This document shows positions 1 to 6,249 of a stretch of DNA of 12,909 nucleotides, one piece after another. The notes beneath the pieces are model-generated. The model did no database searches. It had not been told where the DNA came from and saw only the letters and a list, made by a program, of their open reading frames with translations. The first letter of the stretch is position 1; every line of letters begins with the position of its first letter. The position numbers and the translations under genes are program-made. The DNA is from a bacterium (lineage in GTDB: Bacteria; UBA9089; JAHJRX01): NCBI GenBank assembly GCA_030017825.1, contig JASEGW010000038.1:1-12909 (forward strand), given 5' to 3'.

Positions 1-130
1 GATGCTTGGATTTCGGATTTAAAATATCCAGATCAAATACCGAAAAACTTATGCTCAAGTACTTATATAATCGTGGCAATGAAATTGGATGTAGCTTGAC
101 ATTGGTATTTTAGATTGAAATTCTGTCACT
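1..130. other. Unassigned left edge
   Basis: This stretch lies downstream of the minus-strand nuclease gene. On the plus strand two frames stay open from the window edge: frame 1 to a TGA at 97-99 and frame 3 to a TAG at 111-113. Either could be the 3' end of a gene entering from the left, but both are short and neither resembles a family I know. I see no convincing hairpin terminator for the nuclease gene. Confidence 0.3.
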
Positions 131-1012
131 TTATTTACAAAGCTCTCTAAAATTACAGTAGTTACAAATAGCTTGATTATTTGTTTTATAAAAACTTTCT
201 CTATCTTTTGGAATATTCTCTTCAATGTTAAGACAATACTCATACATTTCTTCAGTTTGTGCTCTAACACAACTTGAAAATTTCTGAATGTCATACTCAT
301 TTATCTTACATTCTTTTTCGTAATATTCTGGTTTTAAATAAGCAATTATGGGGATAATATTAGTGGGATCCATCCCATAATGATATGAAGCCCAAGTAGA
401 ATATCCTAATAATTGAAAATTATGTTTTTCTTCTTGAGGTTTACCTGTCTTCCAATCAATTATAAATATTTTGTCATCAAGGGGAAAAAGAAAATCAACC
501 TTACAATAAGCTTTCCTTCCTTCGATTATCGTTTCTCCGTATCCTGGCGGTTCAATTAGCCATTCTTTTTTGTTATTAACTGCTTTTTCTGTTAGCCAAA
601 TAAATCTATCACTATCTATAAAATTAACTAAACATTTTGAAACGCTATCAAAAATACTATTAATATCAATATCTTTTATTTCATTATAATATACCTCAGA
701 AAATGTTTTAGCTTGACAATAACTCTCTGTCTTCCTTTGGGTAAAATCTAGAAATCTTCCTCTATCAATCTTTCCTTCGTTCTTCAATAGACGTTCTAAA
801 AGGCTCTTAATCACATCATGAACAATATTGCCAATTTCAAGAGGTATTGAGGTCATATCTTTTAATCTATTGATATGGCTATAATCATACTCTTGGTCAT
901 ATTTGCCATAGTAATTAAAATAGTACTGATGCTTACACTTTTGAAACAAGTCATATCTACTTACTGACCAACCAAGCATAGGTGTGTAATTAAATTGCTT
1001 AAGCTTTTCCAA
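131..1012 (-). CDS. PD-(D/E)XK nuclease, RecB/AddB/Cas4-like, with Fe-S cysteines
   Basis: A 293-residue predicted DNA exonuclease of the PD-(D/E)XK superfamily (PDDEXK_1 type). The RecB-nuclease motifs are visible in order: an N-terminal SxSRYxxFxxC segment (residues 16-26), GNIVH with His65, KVDFL with Asp173, IIDWKTGK with Asp186 and Lys188, and QLLGY with Gln200 and Tyr204. Cys26 with Cys283, Cys286 and Cys292 form the one-plus-three cysteine pattern that binds a 4Fe-4S cluster in AddB and Cas4. The start is TTG (1010-1012), chosen because a perfect GGAGGT lies 5 nt upstream (1018-1023 on the plus strand) and the sequence directly after it fits the family. No helicase, Cas1 or Cas2 gene and no CRISPR array is nearby, so its partner is unknown. 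It is longer than a typical Cas4 (about 200 aa) and much shorter than AddB. The fold is confident; the biological role (repair or defence) is not. Confidence 0.85.
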   Translation of the reverse strand: MEKLKQFNYTPMLGWSVSRYDLFQKCKHQYYFNYYGKYDQEYDYSHINRLKDMTSIPLEIGNIVHDVIKSLLERLLKNEGKIDRGRFLDFTQRKTESYCQAKTFSEVYYNEIKDIDINSIFDSVSKCLVNFIDSDRFIWLTEKAVNNKKEWLIEPPGYGETIIEGRKAYCKVDFLFPLDDKIFIIDWKTGKPQEEKHNFQLLGYSTWASYHYGMDPTNIIPIIAYLKPEYYEKECKINEYDIQKFSSCVRAQTEEMYEYCLNIEENIPKDRESFYKTNNQAICNYCNFRELCK

Positions 1013-1017
1013 CTTAT

Positions 1018-1023
1018 ACCTCC
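1018..1023 (-). promoter_or_regulatory. Strong Shine-Dalgarno deciding a TTG start
   Basis: On the minus strand GGAGGT sits 5 nt before TTG at 1012. No ATG codon in this frame lies close enough to use it, so it fixes the nuclease start. Confidence 0.75.
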
Positions 1024-1106
1024 ATTATTCAAATTATTTCAGCACAATAAATAGTATATATTTCAATTAAACCAAATAAACCAAAAACGCAACTTGTAAA
1101 ATAATA

Positions 1107-1271
1107 GACTTACTGCGAAATAACAGCAATAGATACAAAAAAGCTTATAGATGCCTGCAATGGCTGGAGTTATTCAAAAATTGTTGATTTTTTAATAAAT
1201 AGCTCTATTGCCTTGTCAGTAAAGAAATTATAACATTTTTGTAAAATAACTGATTTATTTCGCAGTAAGTC
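1107..1271 (+). mobile_element. IS630-type miniature element (MITE), 165 bp
   Basis: A 17-bp perfect terminal inverted repeat, GACTTACTGCGAAATAA, occurs at 1107-1123 and inverted at 1255-1271. Both ends are flanked by TA (1105-1106 and 1272-1273), the target duplication typical of the IS630/Tc1/mariner superfamily. The interior holds an ATG-less open frame (1108-1233) containing CNGWSYSKIVDFL, which resembles the N-terminal helix-turn-helix of IS630-family transposases. The element therefore looks like an internally deleted derivative of an IS630-type insertion sequence, mobilisable only in trans. It sits between two divergent genes, about 40 bp upstream of the glycosyltransferase promoter. 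TIR and TA are seen directly; the family assignment is inference. Confidence 0.75.
1108..1233 (+). pseudogene. Relic of an IS630-like transposase N-terminus
   Basis: About 41 codons are open up to TAA at 1231-1233, with no ATG, GTG or TTG start near the 5' end. The stretch LIDACNGWSYSKIVDFLINS (residues 14-33) has the spacing and the Gly-Trp-Ser turn of a transposase helix-turn-helix. It lies wholly within the miniature element and is not expected to be expressed. The similarity is from memory of the family and is weak because the fragment is so short. Confidence 0.45.
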
Positions 1272-1311
1272 TAATATATTAAAAAAATACAATACATCAT
1301 TCACTTTTAAT

Positions 1312-1340
1312 TTGACAAAGGATAATTGTATTGGTATTAT
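1312..1340 (+). promoter_or_regulatory. Sigma70-like promoter of the membrane glycosyltransferase
   Basis: A perfect -35 TTGACA (1312-1317), a 17-nt spacer and a -10 TATTAT (1335-1340, five of six consensus bases). Transcription should start near 1347, leaving a leader of about 24 nt before the ATG at 1371. This also rules out the in-frame TTG at 1326, which would lie inside the promoter. Confidence 0.7.
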
Positions 1341-1370
1341 AGATTTATAAAAATAAAAGTAAATTTCACC

Positions 1371-2897
1371 ATGGCTAACTCCAAAAATAAAATAATTTCT
1401 TTTATTGGTCACCATAAGTTTTTTATATCAATACTCCTTGTCGCAACTTTCCTACGTTTTTACCACTTAGGAGTTGCAAGTTATTGGCTAGACGAGGGGC
1501 AATCCATTCAATATGTGCTAAACTTCAAAAAGTATTTTAAAGATTATCTTGCAGGAATTGATAGCAATCACCCTCCCATTTATTATATGCTTCTATATTT
1601 TTGGACTTATTTGGGTGTCCATGAATATATTGCAAGATCTCTATCCGTCATAATTGGTATTATAACCATTATTATAGTTTATCAATATGTCAGCAAAATT
1701 TTTAATAAAAATACAGGACTAATAGCAGCTTTATTAATATCTTTATCTACTTTCCATATTCAATACTGCCAAGAATTGCGAGAATATATTTTATTAATTC
1801 TTTTTTCTCTTCTGGGAATTTTTAATTTTATTTCTTATCTCCAGAACAATAAATCTAAATATCTTGCATATTTTTGTATCTTTTCTATATTAGGTTTTTG
1901 GACTCATTATTTCTATATCTTCACCTTTGCTTATTTGAACATTATTTTCTTATTTTTATTTAAAAGATATAATTTAAAGCTCAAAAACTGGTTTCTTGCT
2001 CAAGTAATAATCTTCTTAGCTATAATTCCTATTGTAATTCTTGTACTTAAAACTTTTTTCATTCCAGTAGCTAAAGGTATCATTCCTCCTGCAGGCATTG
2101 AATGGCTTAAGCCACCTAATATTTATAGCATTAAAGATATTTTAATTTCAGACTTAAGTAGCACTAACCTTTTACTATATAATGAAAACATTAATCCCTT
2201 ATTTAGAAAATTAGCTAAACTCTTATTTTTAGTGTTGTTTTTTCTGGGTGTCTTTTCTCGTAACACCAAAACCAATCAAAAACTTAATTATCCAAATATC
2301 TGTTATCTTCTTTTTGGTTACATCTTATTCTACATTGCAACTGTATATTTAATTTCTATTTATTTTAAACCTATCTTTTGCGGTCGTTACCTTATACCTC
2401 TTTTACCTGCTTATCTTATTATTATTACAAATGGTATAAATAGCTTTAAATTGCCATCCTTAAAGTATACAGCTATAATTATTGTCTCTATTATATCTTT
2501 TGTCTCAATTTACACTTACTTTACACCTAAGGTTTTTACTAAAGATCAATATCGAGAAACTGCTCTTTATATACAAAACAACGAAAAAGAAGGTGATGTA
2601 ATTTGCGTTAACGACAGTTGGGTAGGGGTAGTTTTTGGTTTTTACTATAAAAATTATTACCCTAATGGTACTTTAAATAGAGAGTATTTTGGCAATCCAC
2701 AAAACTATAATAAATTAGTAAGCTCTCTATTAAAAAACTATAAAAGAATATGGCTTGTTAAAAGTAACACAAGTGATTTAGATGTAAATGAAAATGTTAA
2801 TATATTTATAGAAAATAATTATCCTAATCTTAAGAAAATATTAGAATTAAATTTTGTCCTGGTGAATTTATACCTTTATGAGGTTTCTGGCTTATAG
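1371..2897 (+). CDS. GT39/PMT_2-like polytopic membrane glycosyltransferase
   Basis: A 508-residue integral membrane protein of the dolichyl-phosphate-mannose-mannosyltransferase/ArnT-like superfamily (GT-C fold). Such enzymes use a polyprenyl-phosphate sugar on the outer face of the inner membrane. After the first membrane helix comes the family signature WLDEGQS, with acidic Asp41-Glu42 where GT-C enzymes carry the catalytic carboxylates. HPPIYY follows at residues 67-72, the usual 'HPP' loop. About ten hydrophobic segments follow, and the C-terminal soluble domain begins near residue 385 (RETALYIQNNEKEGDVICV). The ATG at 1371 is preferred over the TTG at 1326 because a promoter overlaps the latter; the ribosome binding site is weak. 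It is transcribed alone, divergently from the nuclease, and is separated from the polysaccharide block by a 1.1-kb degenerate region. Acceptor and sugar cannot be inferred. Confidence 0.85.
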   Translation: MANSKNKIISFIGHHKFFISILLVATFLRFYHLGVASYWLDEGQSIQYVLNFKKYFKDYLAGIDSNHPPIYYMLLYFWTYLGVHEYIARSLSVIIGIITIIIVYQYVSKIFNKNTGLIAALLISLSTFHIQYCQELREYILLILFSLLGIFNFISYLQNNKSKYLAYFCIFSILGFWTHYFYIFTFAYLNIIFLFLFKRYNLKLKNWFLAQVIIFLAIIPIVILVLKTFFIPVAKGIIPPAGIEWLKPPNIYSIKDILISDLSSTNLLLYNENINPLFRKLAKLLFLVLFFLGVFSRNTKTNQKLNYPNICYLLFGYILFYIATVYLISIYFKPIFCGRYLIPLLPAYLIIITNGINSFKLPSLKYTAIIIVSIISFVSIYTYFTPKVFTKDQYRETALYIQNNEKEGDVICVNDSWVGVVFGFYYKNYYPNGTLNREYFGNPQNYNKLVSSLLKNYKRIWLVKSNTSDLDVNENVNIFIENNYPNLKKILELNFVLVNLYLYEVSGL

Positions 2898-3090
2898 TAT
2901 TATCTAAATATAACTATTTTATTGTTAATATCAACAATTAATACTGGGCAAAAATCTTTGTAGCTGTCTGTAAATAATATATGCAATATTCTTTAAAGTA
3001 GTTTTCTTTTAAGTATGTTACCCACAACAGGATATCGAAATGATTTATAGCAATTAATGTAGTCAATCTTAAAACATAGAAATTCTTAAA
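2898..3090. other. Noncoding AT-rich spacer
   Basis: No open frame, repeat or convincing terminator is visible. A short all-AT-flanked palindrome (ATTGTT/AACAAT, 2921-2938) lacks a following T-run. This is the quiet part of the gene-poor interval that runs to 4026. Confidence 0.5.
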
Positions 3091-3388
3091 ATGATATCCT
3101 TAAACAAAAATAATTACCTTAATCTCATCCTTCCTATTTTCATCCTTTTTTTGTTTTACGCAATATTAATCCTATTATCCACTAAAGCCTATTATCCCCT
3201 AAAAAGGTGTTTTCTTTAGCTGCGATAATGCAAATGCATTAGAATATATTCAATTAAAAGGCATTGTAAAAATTGAATGGAAAGATATCTCTATTGAATA
3301 TTTAGGCAAAGACATGGACCCAAATAGGGAGTATTTTCCCTTACACCCACCTAAAGGAGCCCTCAACGCTACCACTGATGCCAGTTAA
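3091..3388 (+). pseudogene. Relic of the N-terminus of a second membrane protein (probable GT-C glycosyltransferase)
   Basis: Frame one starts at ATG 3091 and stops at TAG 3217-3219. It encodes one strong transmembrane helix (NLILPIFILFLFYAILILL) followed by STKAYYPLK. The reading continues in the next frame from about 3206 to TAA at 3386-3388 as a soluble segment, with FFSCDNANALEYIQLKGI near its start and a central region containing KDMDPNREYFPLHPPKG. Joined, this reads as the first helix and the large extracytoplasmic loop of a polytopic membrane protein, including an 'HPP' motif as in the intact glycosyltransferase upstream. The rest of the gene is absent. A frameshift near 3203-3211 and loss of the 3' part make it nonfunctional. 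The composite is clear; the family is a moderate-confidence inference. Confidence 0.5.
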
Positions 3389-3637
3389 GAATGAATAAAG
3401 GAAATATAACTTCTTTATTAAATCACTTTGTATTATAAAAATCAAAATTAGAATTACCGACTAATAAGCTTTTTTTAAAAAGTGAAGTTCCCCAACAAAA
3501 GTCGGGGCTTTTTAAAGCTCCAAAATGTTAGCTGTTCAGATAAAAAGCTATGTTTGTCTATATATTTCCTTATTACATCGCCCAACAATATCTAAATAAT
3601 ATTATCATAGTTAGTAGTTGACCATCTACCTATTTAT
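3389..3637. other. Degenerate noncoding stretch
   Basis: This lies between two gene relics. It contains the terminator-like hairpin at 3490-3513 but no supportable gene. The frame of the FlgD-like tail is open from 3611, but the first recognisable residues come later. Confidence 0.45.
3490..3513 (+). terminator. Candidate Rho-independent terminator
   Basis: The stem CCCCAAC (3490-3496) pairs with GTCGGGG (3501-3507), with one A-C mismatch and an AAAA loop. CTTTTT follows. GC-rich stems are rare in this window, which makes it stand out. No intact gene lies just upstream, so it may be a leftover of a lost gene. Confidence 0.5.
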
Positions 3638-4014
3638 ATGATATTATTTAAGAAAAGCATAAACAATTTTAATAACACTACTGCTTATCTTAATCCTTTT
3701 AATCCTATAATAACCTGAGTTCGACATAAGAATATGTTCCTTTATTTTAAGTTTAAATCGAACTCAGGTTATAATAAATAATGAATTTATCATTACTTCT
3801 ACACTATACACAACCGCTAAAGTAAAGATATATGATCTAAGAGGAAGCTTAATTAGAATTTTAGCTAAAGATAAAAGGAGAAATTATTCCTAGATCTCAT
3901 ACTATCTGGAATGGAAAAAATAACTATCATAAAGTAGTGGCTAATAGTATTTACTTTTATCTAATCGTTTCAGAAAATGAAAACTACTCGGGAAAGATGA
4001 TACTGAAAAAATAA
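3638..4014 (+). pseudogene. Relic of a FlgD-like/Por-secretion-tail C-terminal domain, split by a miniature element
   Basis: Three pieces assemble into one Ig-like tail domain of the FlgD_ig/T9SS-tail type found at the ends of large exported proteins. Piece one (3638-3711) ends in NTTAYLNPFNPI, the hallmark 'NPFNP' motif. Piece two (3776-3890) reads NNEFIITSTLYTTAKV, then KIYDLRGSLIRIL, the usual 'V-IYDLRG--VR-L' strand. Piece three (3889-4011, frame +1, TAA at 4012-4014) contains HTIWNGKNN and VVANSIYFYLIV and ends GKMILKK, matching the 'W-G-----VASGVYFY' and 'K--LLK' strands. Pieces one and two are separated by a 59-bp element whose removal, with one copy of the ATAAT duplication, restores the frame exactly. 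Pieces two and three are separated by a frameshift near 3888-3891. The rest of the parent gene is gone. Its stop lies 12 nt before the epimerase ATG. Confidence 0.75.
3712..3770 (-). mobile_element. CTGAG-family miniature element, copy A (59 bp)
   Basis: A 13-bp perfect terminal inverted repeat, AACCTGAGTTCGA (3712-3724) and its complement (3758-3770), is flanked by ATAAT on both sides (3707-3711 and 3771-3775). About the first 43 bases are the reverse complement of the right end of copy B (8984-9026), and the last 15 or so match the left end of copy C. It is therefore an inverted, internally deleted member of the same family. It interrupts the NPFNP region of the FlgD-like tail. Confidence 0.85.
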
Positions 4015-4017
4015 AAA

Positions 4018-4022
4018 GGAGG
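4018..4022 (+). promoter_or_regulatory. Strong Shine-Dalgarno of the epimerase
   Basis: GGAGG ends 4 nt before the ATG at 4027, and the site overlaps the end of the pseudogenised tail region. No obvious promoter is seen close by, so the transcript may start within the degenerate interval. Confidence 0.6.
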
Positions 4023-4026
4023 CAAC

Positions 4027-4944
4027 ATGAAAGCTTTAATTACTGGTGGAGCTGGTTTTATCGGATCTAATTGTGTAGATAAATTTATTGAAAAAGGTTT
4101 AGAAGTAGCAGTAATTGATAACCTATACACAGGCCATGTGGAAAATATTCATAAAAATGCTACGTTTTACGAAATAGACATTTGTGACCCTAAAATATCA
4201 GAAATATTTGAAAAAGAAAAATTTGATTATTTAGTTCATTTTGCAGCTCAAATGAACGTACGTCATTCTTTAAAAGATCCTATTTTTGATGCTAAGGTTA
4301 ATGTATTAGGTTCCATAAACTTAATTGAAAACTGTAAAAAATTTAAAGTTTCCAAATTTATCTATATCTCTACTGGAGGAGCTGTGTTTGGCGAACCTCA
4401 ATATCTGCCAGTAGATGAAAACCATCCCATAAATCCTCTCTGTCCTTATGGAGCCAGCAAACACACTGTAGAGCATTATTTATACATGTATAAAGAAAAC
4501 TATAACCTTAATTACACTATTCTTAGGTATCCTAATGTTTATGGTCCTAAGCAAGATCCCTTAGGCGAAGCTGGAGTTATTGCTGTATTTACCCAGTTGA
4601 TGATGAAGAATAAACGCCCTACTATTTTTGGTGATGGTGAACAAACAAGAGATTATGTCTATGTTGAAGATGTAGTAGAAGCAGCTTATTTAGCTTTAAC
4701 TAAAGGAGATGGAGGAACATACAACATTGGAAGTGGAATAGAGACTAATGTAAATGAATTATTTCGAAATCTAAAAAGAATACTTGACTCAAATTTAGAA
4801 CCCATTTATGGAGCTCCTATTCCAGGAGAAATTCGAAGAATTTCCTTAAACGGCAGTTTAGCTAAAAAGAAGCTTTTCTGGAAAAATCCTTTAACTTTAG
4901 AAGAAGGACTGAGAAAAACTATTGAATATTATGAAAGTCTTTAA
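4027..4944 (+). CDS. NAD-dependent NDP-sugar epimerase/dehydratase (GalE-like SDR)
   Basis: A 305-residue extended short-chain dehydrogenase, probably a UDP-glucose/UDP-GalNAc-type 4-epimerase that supplies a nucleotide sugar for surface-glycan synthesis. The NAD-binding Rossmann motif GGAGFIG is at residues 7-13, Asp31 in the 'DNLYTG' turn would bind the adenosine ribose, and DICD is at 51-54. The catalytic STGGAVFG segment (116-123) is followed by YGASK with Tyr141 and Lys145. FGDGEQTRDYVYVEDV (201-216) is the substrate-side motif conserved in GalE-like enzymes. The length (about 300-330 aa) is normal, and the start is fixed by GGAGG 4 nt upstream. It is the first intact gene of the polysaccharide block but is 166 nt from the next gene, so cotranscription is plausible, not certain. 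The exact sugar specificity cannot be read from sequence. Confidence 0.9.
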   Translation: MKALITGGAGFIGSNCVDKFIEKGLEVAVIDNLYTGHVENIHKNATFYEIDICDPKISEIFEKEKFDYLVHFAAQMNVRHSLKDPIFDAKVNVLGSINLIENCKKFKVSKFIYISTGGAVFGEPQYLPVDENHPINPLCPYGASKHTVEHYLYMYKENYNLNYTILRYPNVYGPKQDPLGEAGVIAVFTQLMMKNKRPTIFGDGEQTRDYVYVEDVVEAAYLALTKGDGGTYNIGSGIETNVNELFRNLKRILDSNLEPIYGAPIPGEIRRISLNGSLAKKKLFWKNPLTLEEGLRKTIEYYESL

Positions 4945-5110
4945 AATTTTATCCATAAATTAACTGGTTATTGTTAATCGGTAATCGCTTGTATGGTAAT
5001 AGATTAGTTAATAATTCCTGAAAAGCTTCGTTACTTTTTTTATTATTTTTTAATCTTAAAATCTGCTTTAATCTGCATCCTAAGAAAAGAAATTTCTGTA
5101 TTATAAATAT

Positions 5111-6247
5111 ATGAAGATTACAATATTGGGTCACGACCTATCAAACAATAGTTTAGCTCGGGTATATGTTTTAGCCAAAGTTCTTTCCCGTAAGAATAAA
5201 GTACAAATAATAGGACCAGTATTTGGAAATGGAATCTGGCCACCTTGTGATACTGGAGAGCTTAGCTTCATTAGCGTAAAAGGAAAAAAATATCCCTTCT
5301 TCTTTGCTGAAGCAAAAAAAATTATAGACAATATTAAGGGAAATATAGTTTATGCAGTAACTCCTCAGCCTTCTAGTTTCGGAATTGGGCTAATTAATAA
5401 AATTTTCAAAAAAGTTCCTTTAATTTTAGATATAGATGATTGGCAAGTAGGTTTTTATCTTCATGAATCAAAATTTAAAAGATTTAGTAACTCCCTGCGT
5501 CATATTTTGTACCCTAATGCTTATCCTTACTTACTGTTAATGGAGTCCTTGGTAAAATATGCTGATAATATAACTTCTGTCTCTAATTTCCTTCAAAAAA
5601 AATTTGGAGGAATTAAGTTGCCCCAAGGCAGAGATACAGATTTCTGTAATCCAAATAATTTTGATCAGGAAGCCTTAAAAGAAGAATACAAAATAAGCTC
5701 TTATCGCATTATTATGTTTTTGGGTACCCCCCGTCCTCATAAAGGATTAGAAAAGGTTTTAGAAGCTATAATTAAATTAAAAAGAGACAATATAAAATTA
5801 ATGATTATTGGAACCACCAAAGATAATGAATTTGTCAATAATTTAGCTAGTAAAGAACCAGATAAAATCATACTCTTTGGCATGTGTCCATTTAAAGACA
5901 TTCCCAAATACTTAGCTATGGCAGATATTGTAGTCCTACCTCAAAAACAGAGTTCTTGGTCAATAGGTCAAGTTCCTTCTAAATTTTTTGATGCTATGTC
6001 TATGGCTAAACCTATTATTTCTACAAAAGTTTCCGAAATACCAGAGATTTTAGAAGATTGTGGCATTACTGTAGATACTGACGATACAGAATCCTTAGCA
6101 AAAAATATTGCCTTTCTTTTGGATAACGAGAAGGAGGCTAAAAGGTTAGGAAAAAACGCTCGTGAAAAGTGCATTAGAGAGTATAGTTTTGACGCTTTAG
6201 AAAGAATTATTGACAAAATGTTTAAAGATATGAGGTTAATAAATTAA
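5111..6247 (+). CDS. GT4-family glycosyltransferase (GT-B fold)
   Basis: A 378-residue cytoplasmic glycosyltransferase that transfers a sugar from a nucleotide donor to a growing glycan. The N-terminal Rossmann half includes LILDIDDWQVG (104-114), a typical GT4 turn before the interdomain linker. The donor-binding half has IMFLGTPRPHKGLEKV (201-216), with the 'G--RPHKG' phosphate-binding motif. It is followed by ADIVVLPQ (271-278), PSKFFDAMSMAKPII (289-303) and EIPEIL. In most GT4 enzymes the last region reads as an EX7E motif. Here the second Glu is replaced by Asp294 and the first by Gly286, so donor contacts may differ. No Shine-Dalgarno precedes the ATG. A TATTAT at 5099-5104 sits exactly where a -10 box would be for a leaderless transcript, but no good -35 is visible. 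The stop is 2 nt before the flippase ATG. Confidence 0.88.
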   Translation: MKITILGHDLSNNSLARVYVLAKVLSRKNKVQIIGPVFGNGIWPPCDTGELSFISVKGKKYPFFFAEAKKIIDNIKGNIVYAVTPQPSSFGIGLINKIFKKVPLILDIDDWQVGFYLHESKFKRFSNSLRHILYPNAYPYLLLMESLVKYADNITSVSNFLQKKFGGIKLPQGRDTDFCNPNNFDQEALKEEYKISSYRIIMFLGTPRPHKGLEKVLEAIIKLKRDNIKLMIIGTTKDNEFVNNLASKEPDKIILFGMCPFKDIPKYLAMADIVVLPQKQSSWSIGQVPSKFFDAMSMAKPIISTKVSEIPEILEDCGITVDTDDTESLAKNIAFLLDNEKEAKRLGKNAREKCIREYSFDALERIIDKMFKDMRLIN

Positions 6248-6249
6248 TT

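Noticed and set aside
1326..1370. In-frame TTG start extending the membrane glycosyltransferase by 15 residues
   Set aside because: It lies within the TTGACA-17-TATTAT promoter, upstream of the expected transcription start, and adds a poorly conserved-looking peptide.
1170..1415. Minus-strand open frame of 81 codons
   Set aside because: It crosses the end of the miniature element, the promoter and the glycosyltransferase start. Its translation looks like AT-rich chance sequence.
2921..2938. Palindrome ATTGTT/AACAAT after the membrane glycosyltransferase
   Set aside because: It is short, AT-rich and not followed by T residues.
4949..5134. Minus-strand open frame of 61 codons between the epimerase and GT4 genes
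   Set aside because: Its apparent motif comes from a low-complexity GGTAATCG-like stretch (4970-5010) read backwards, and it overlaps the GT4 start.
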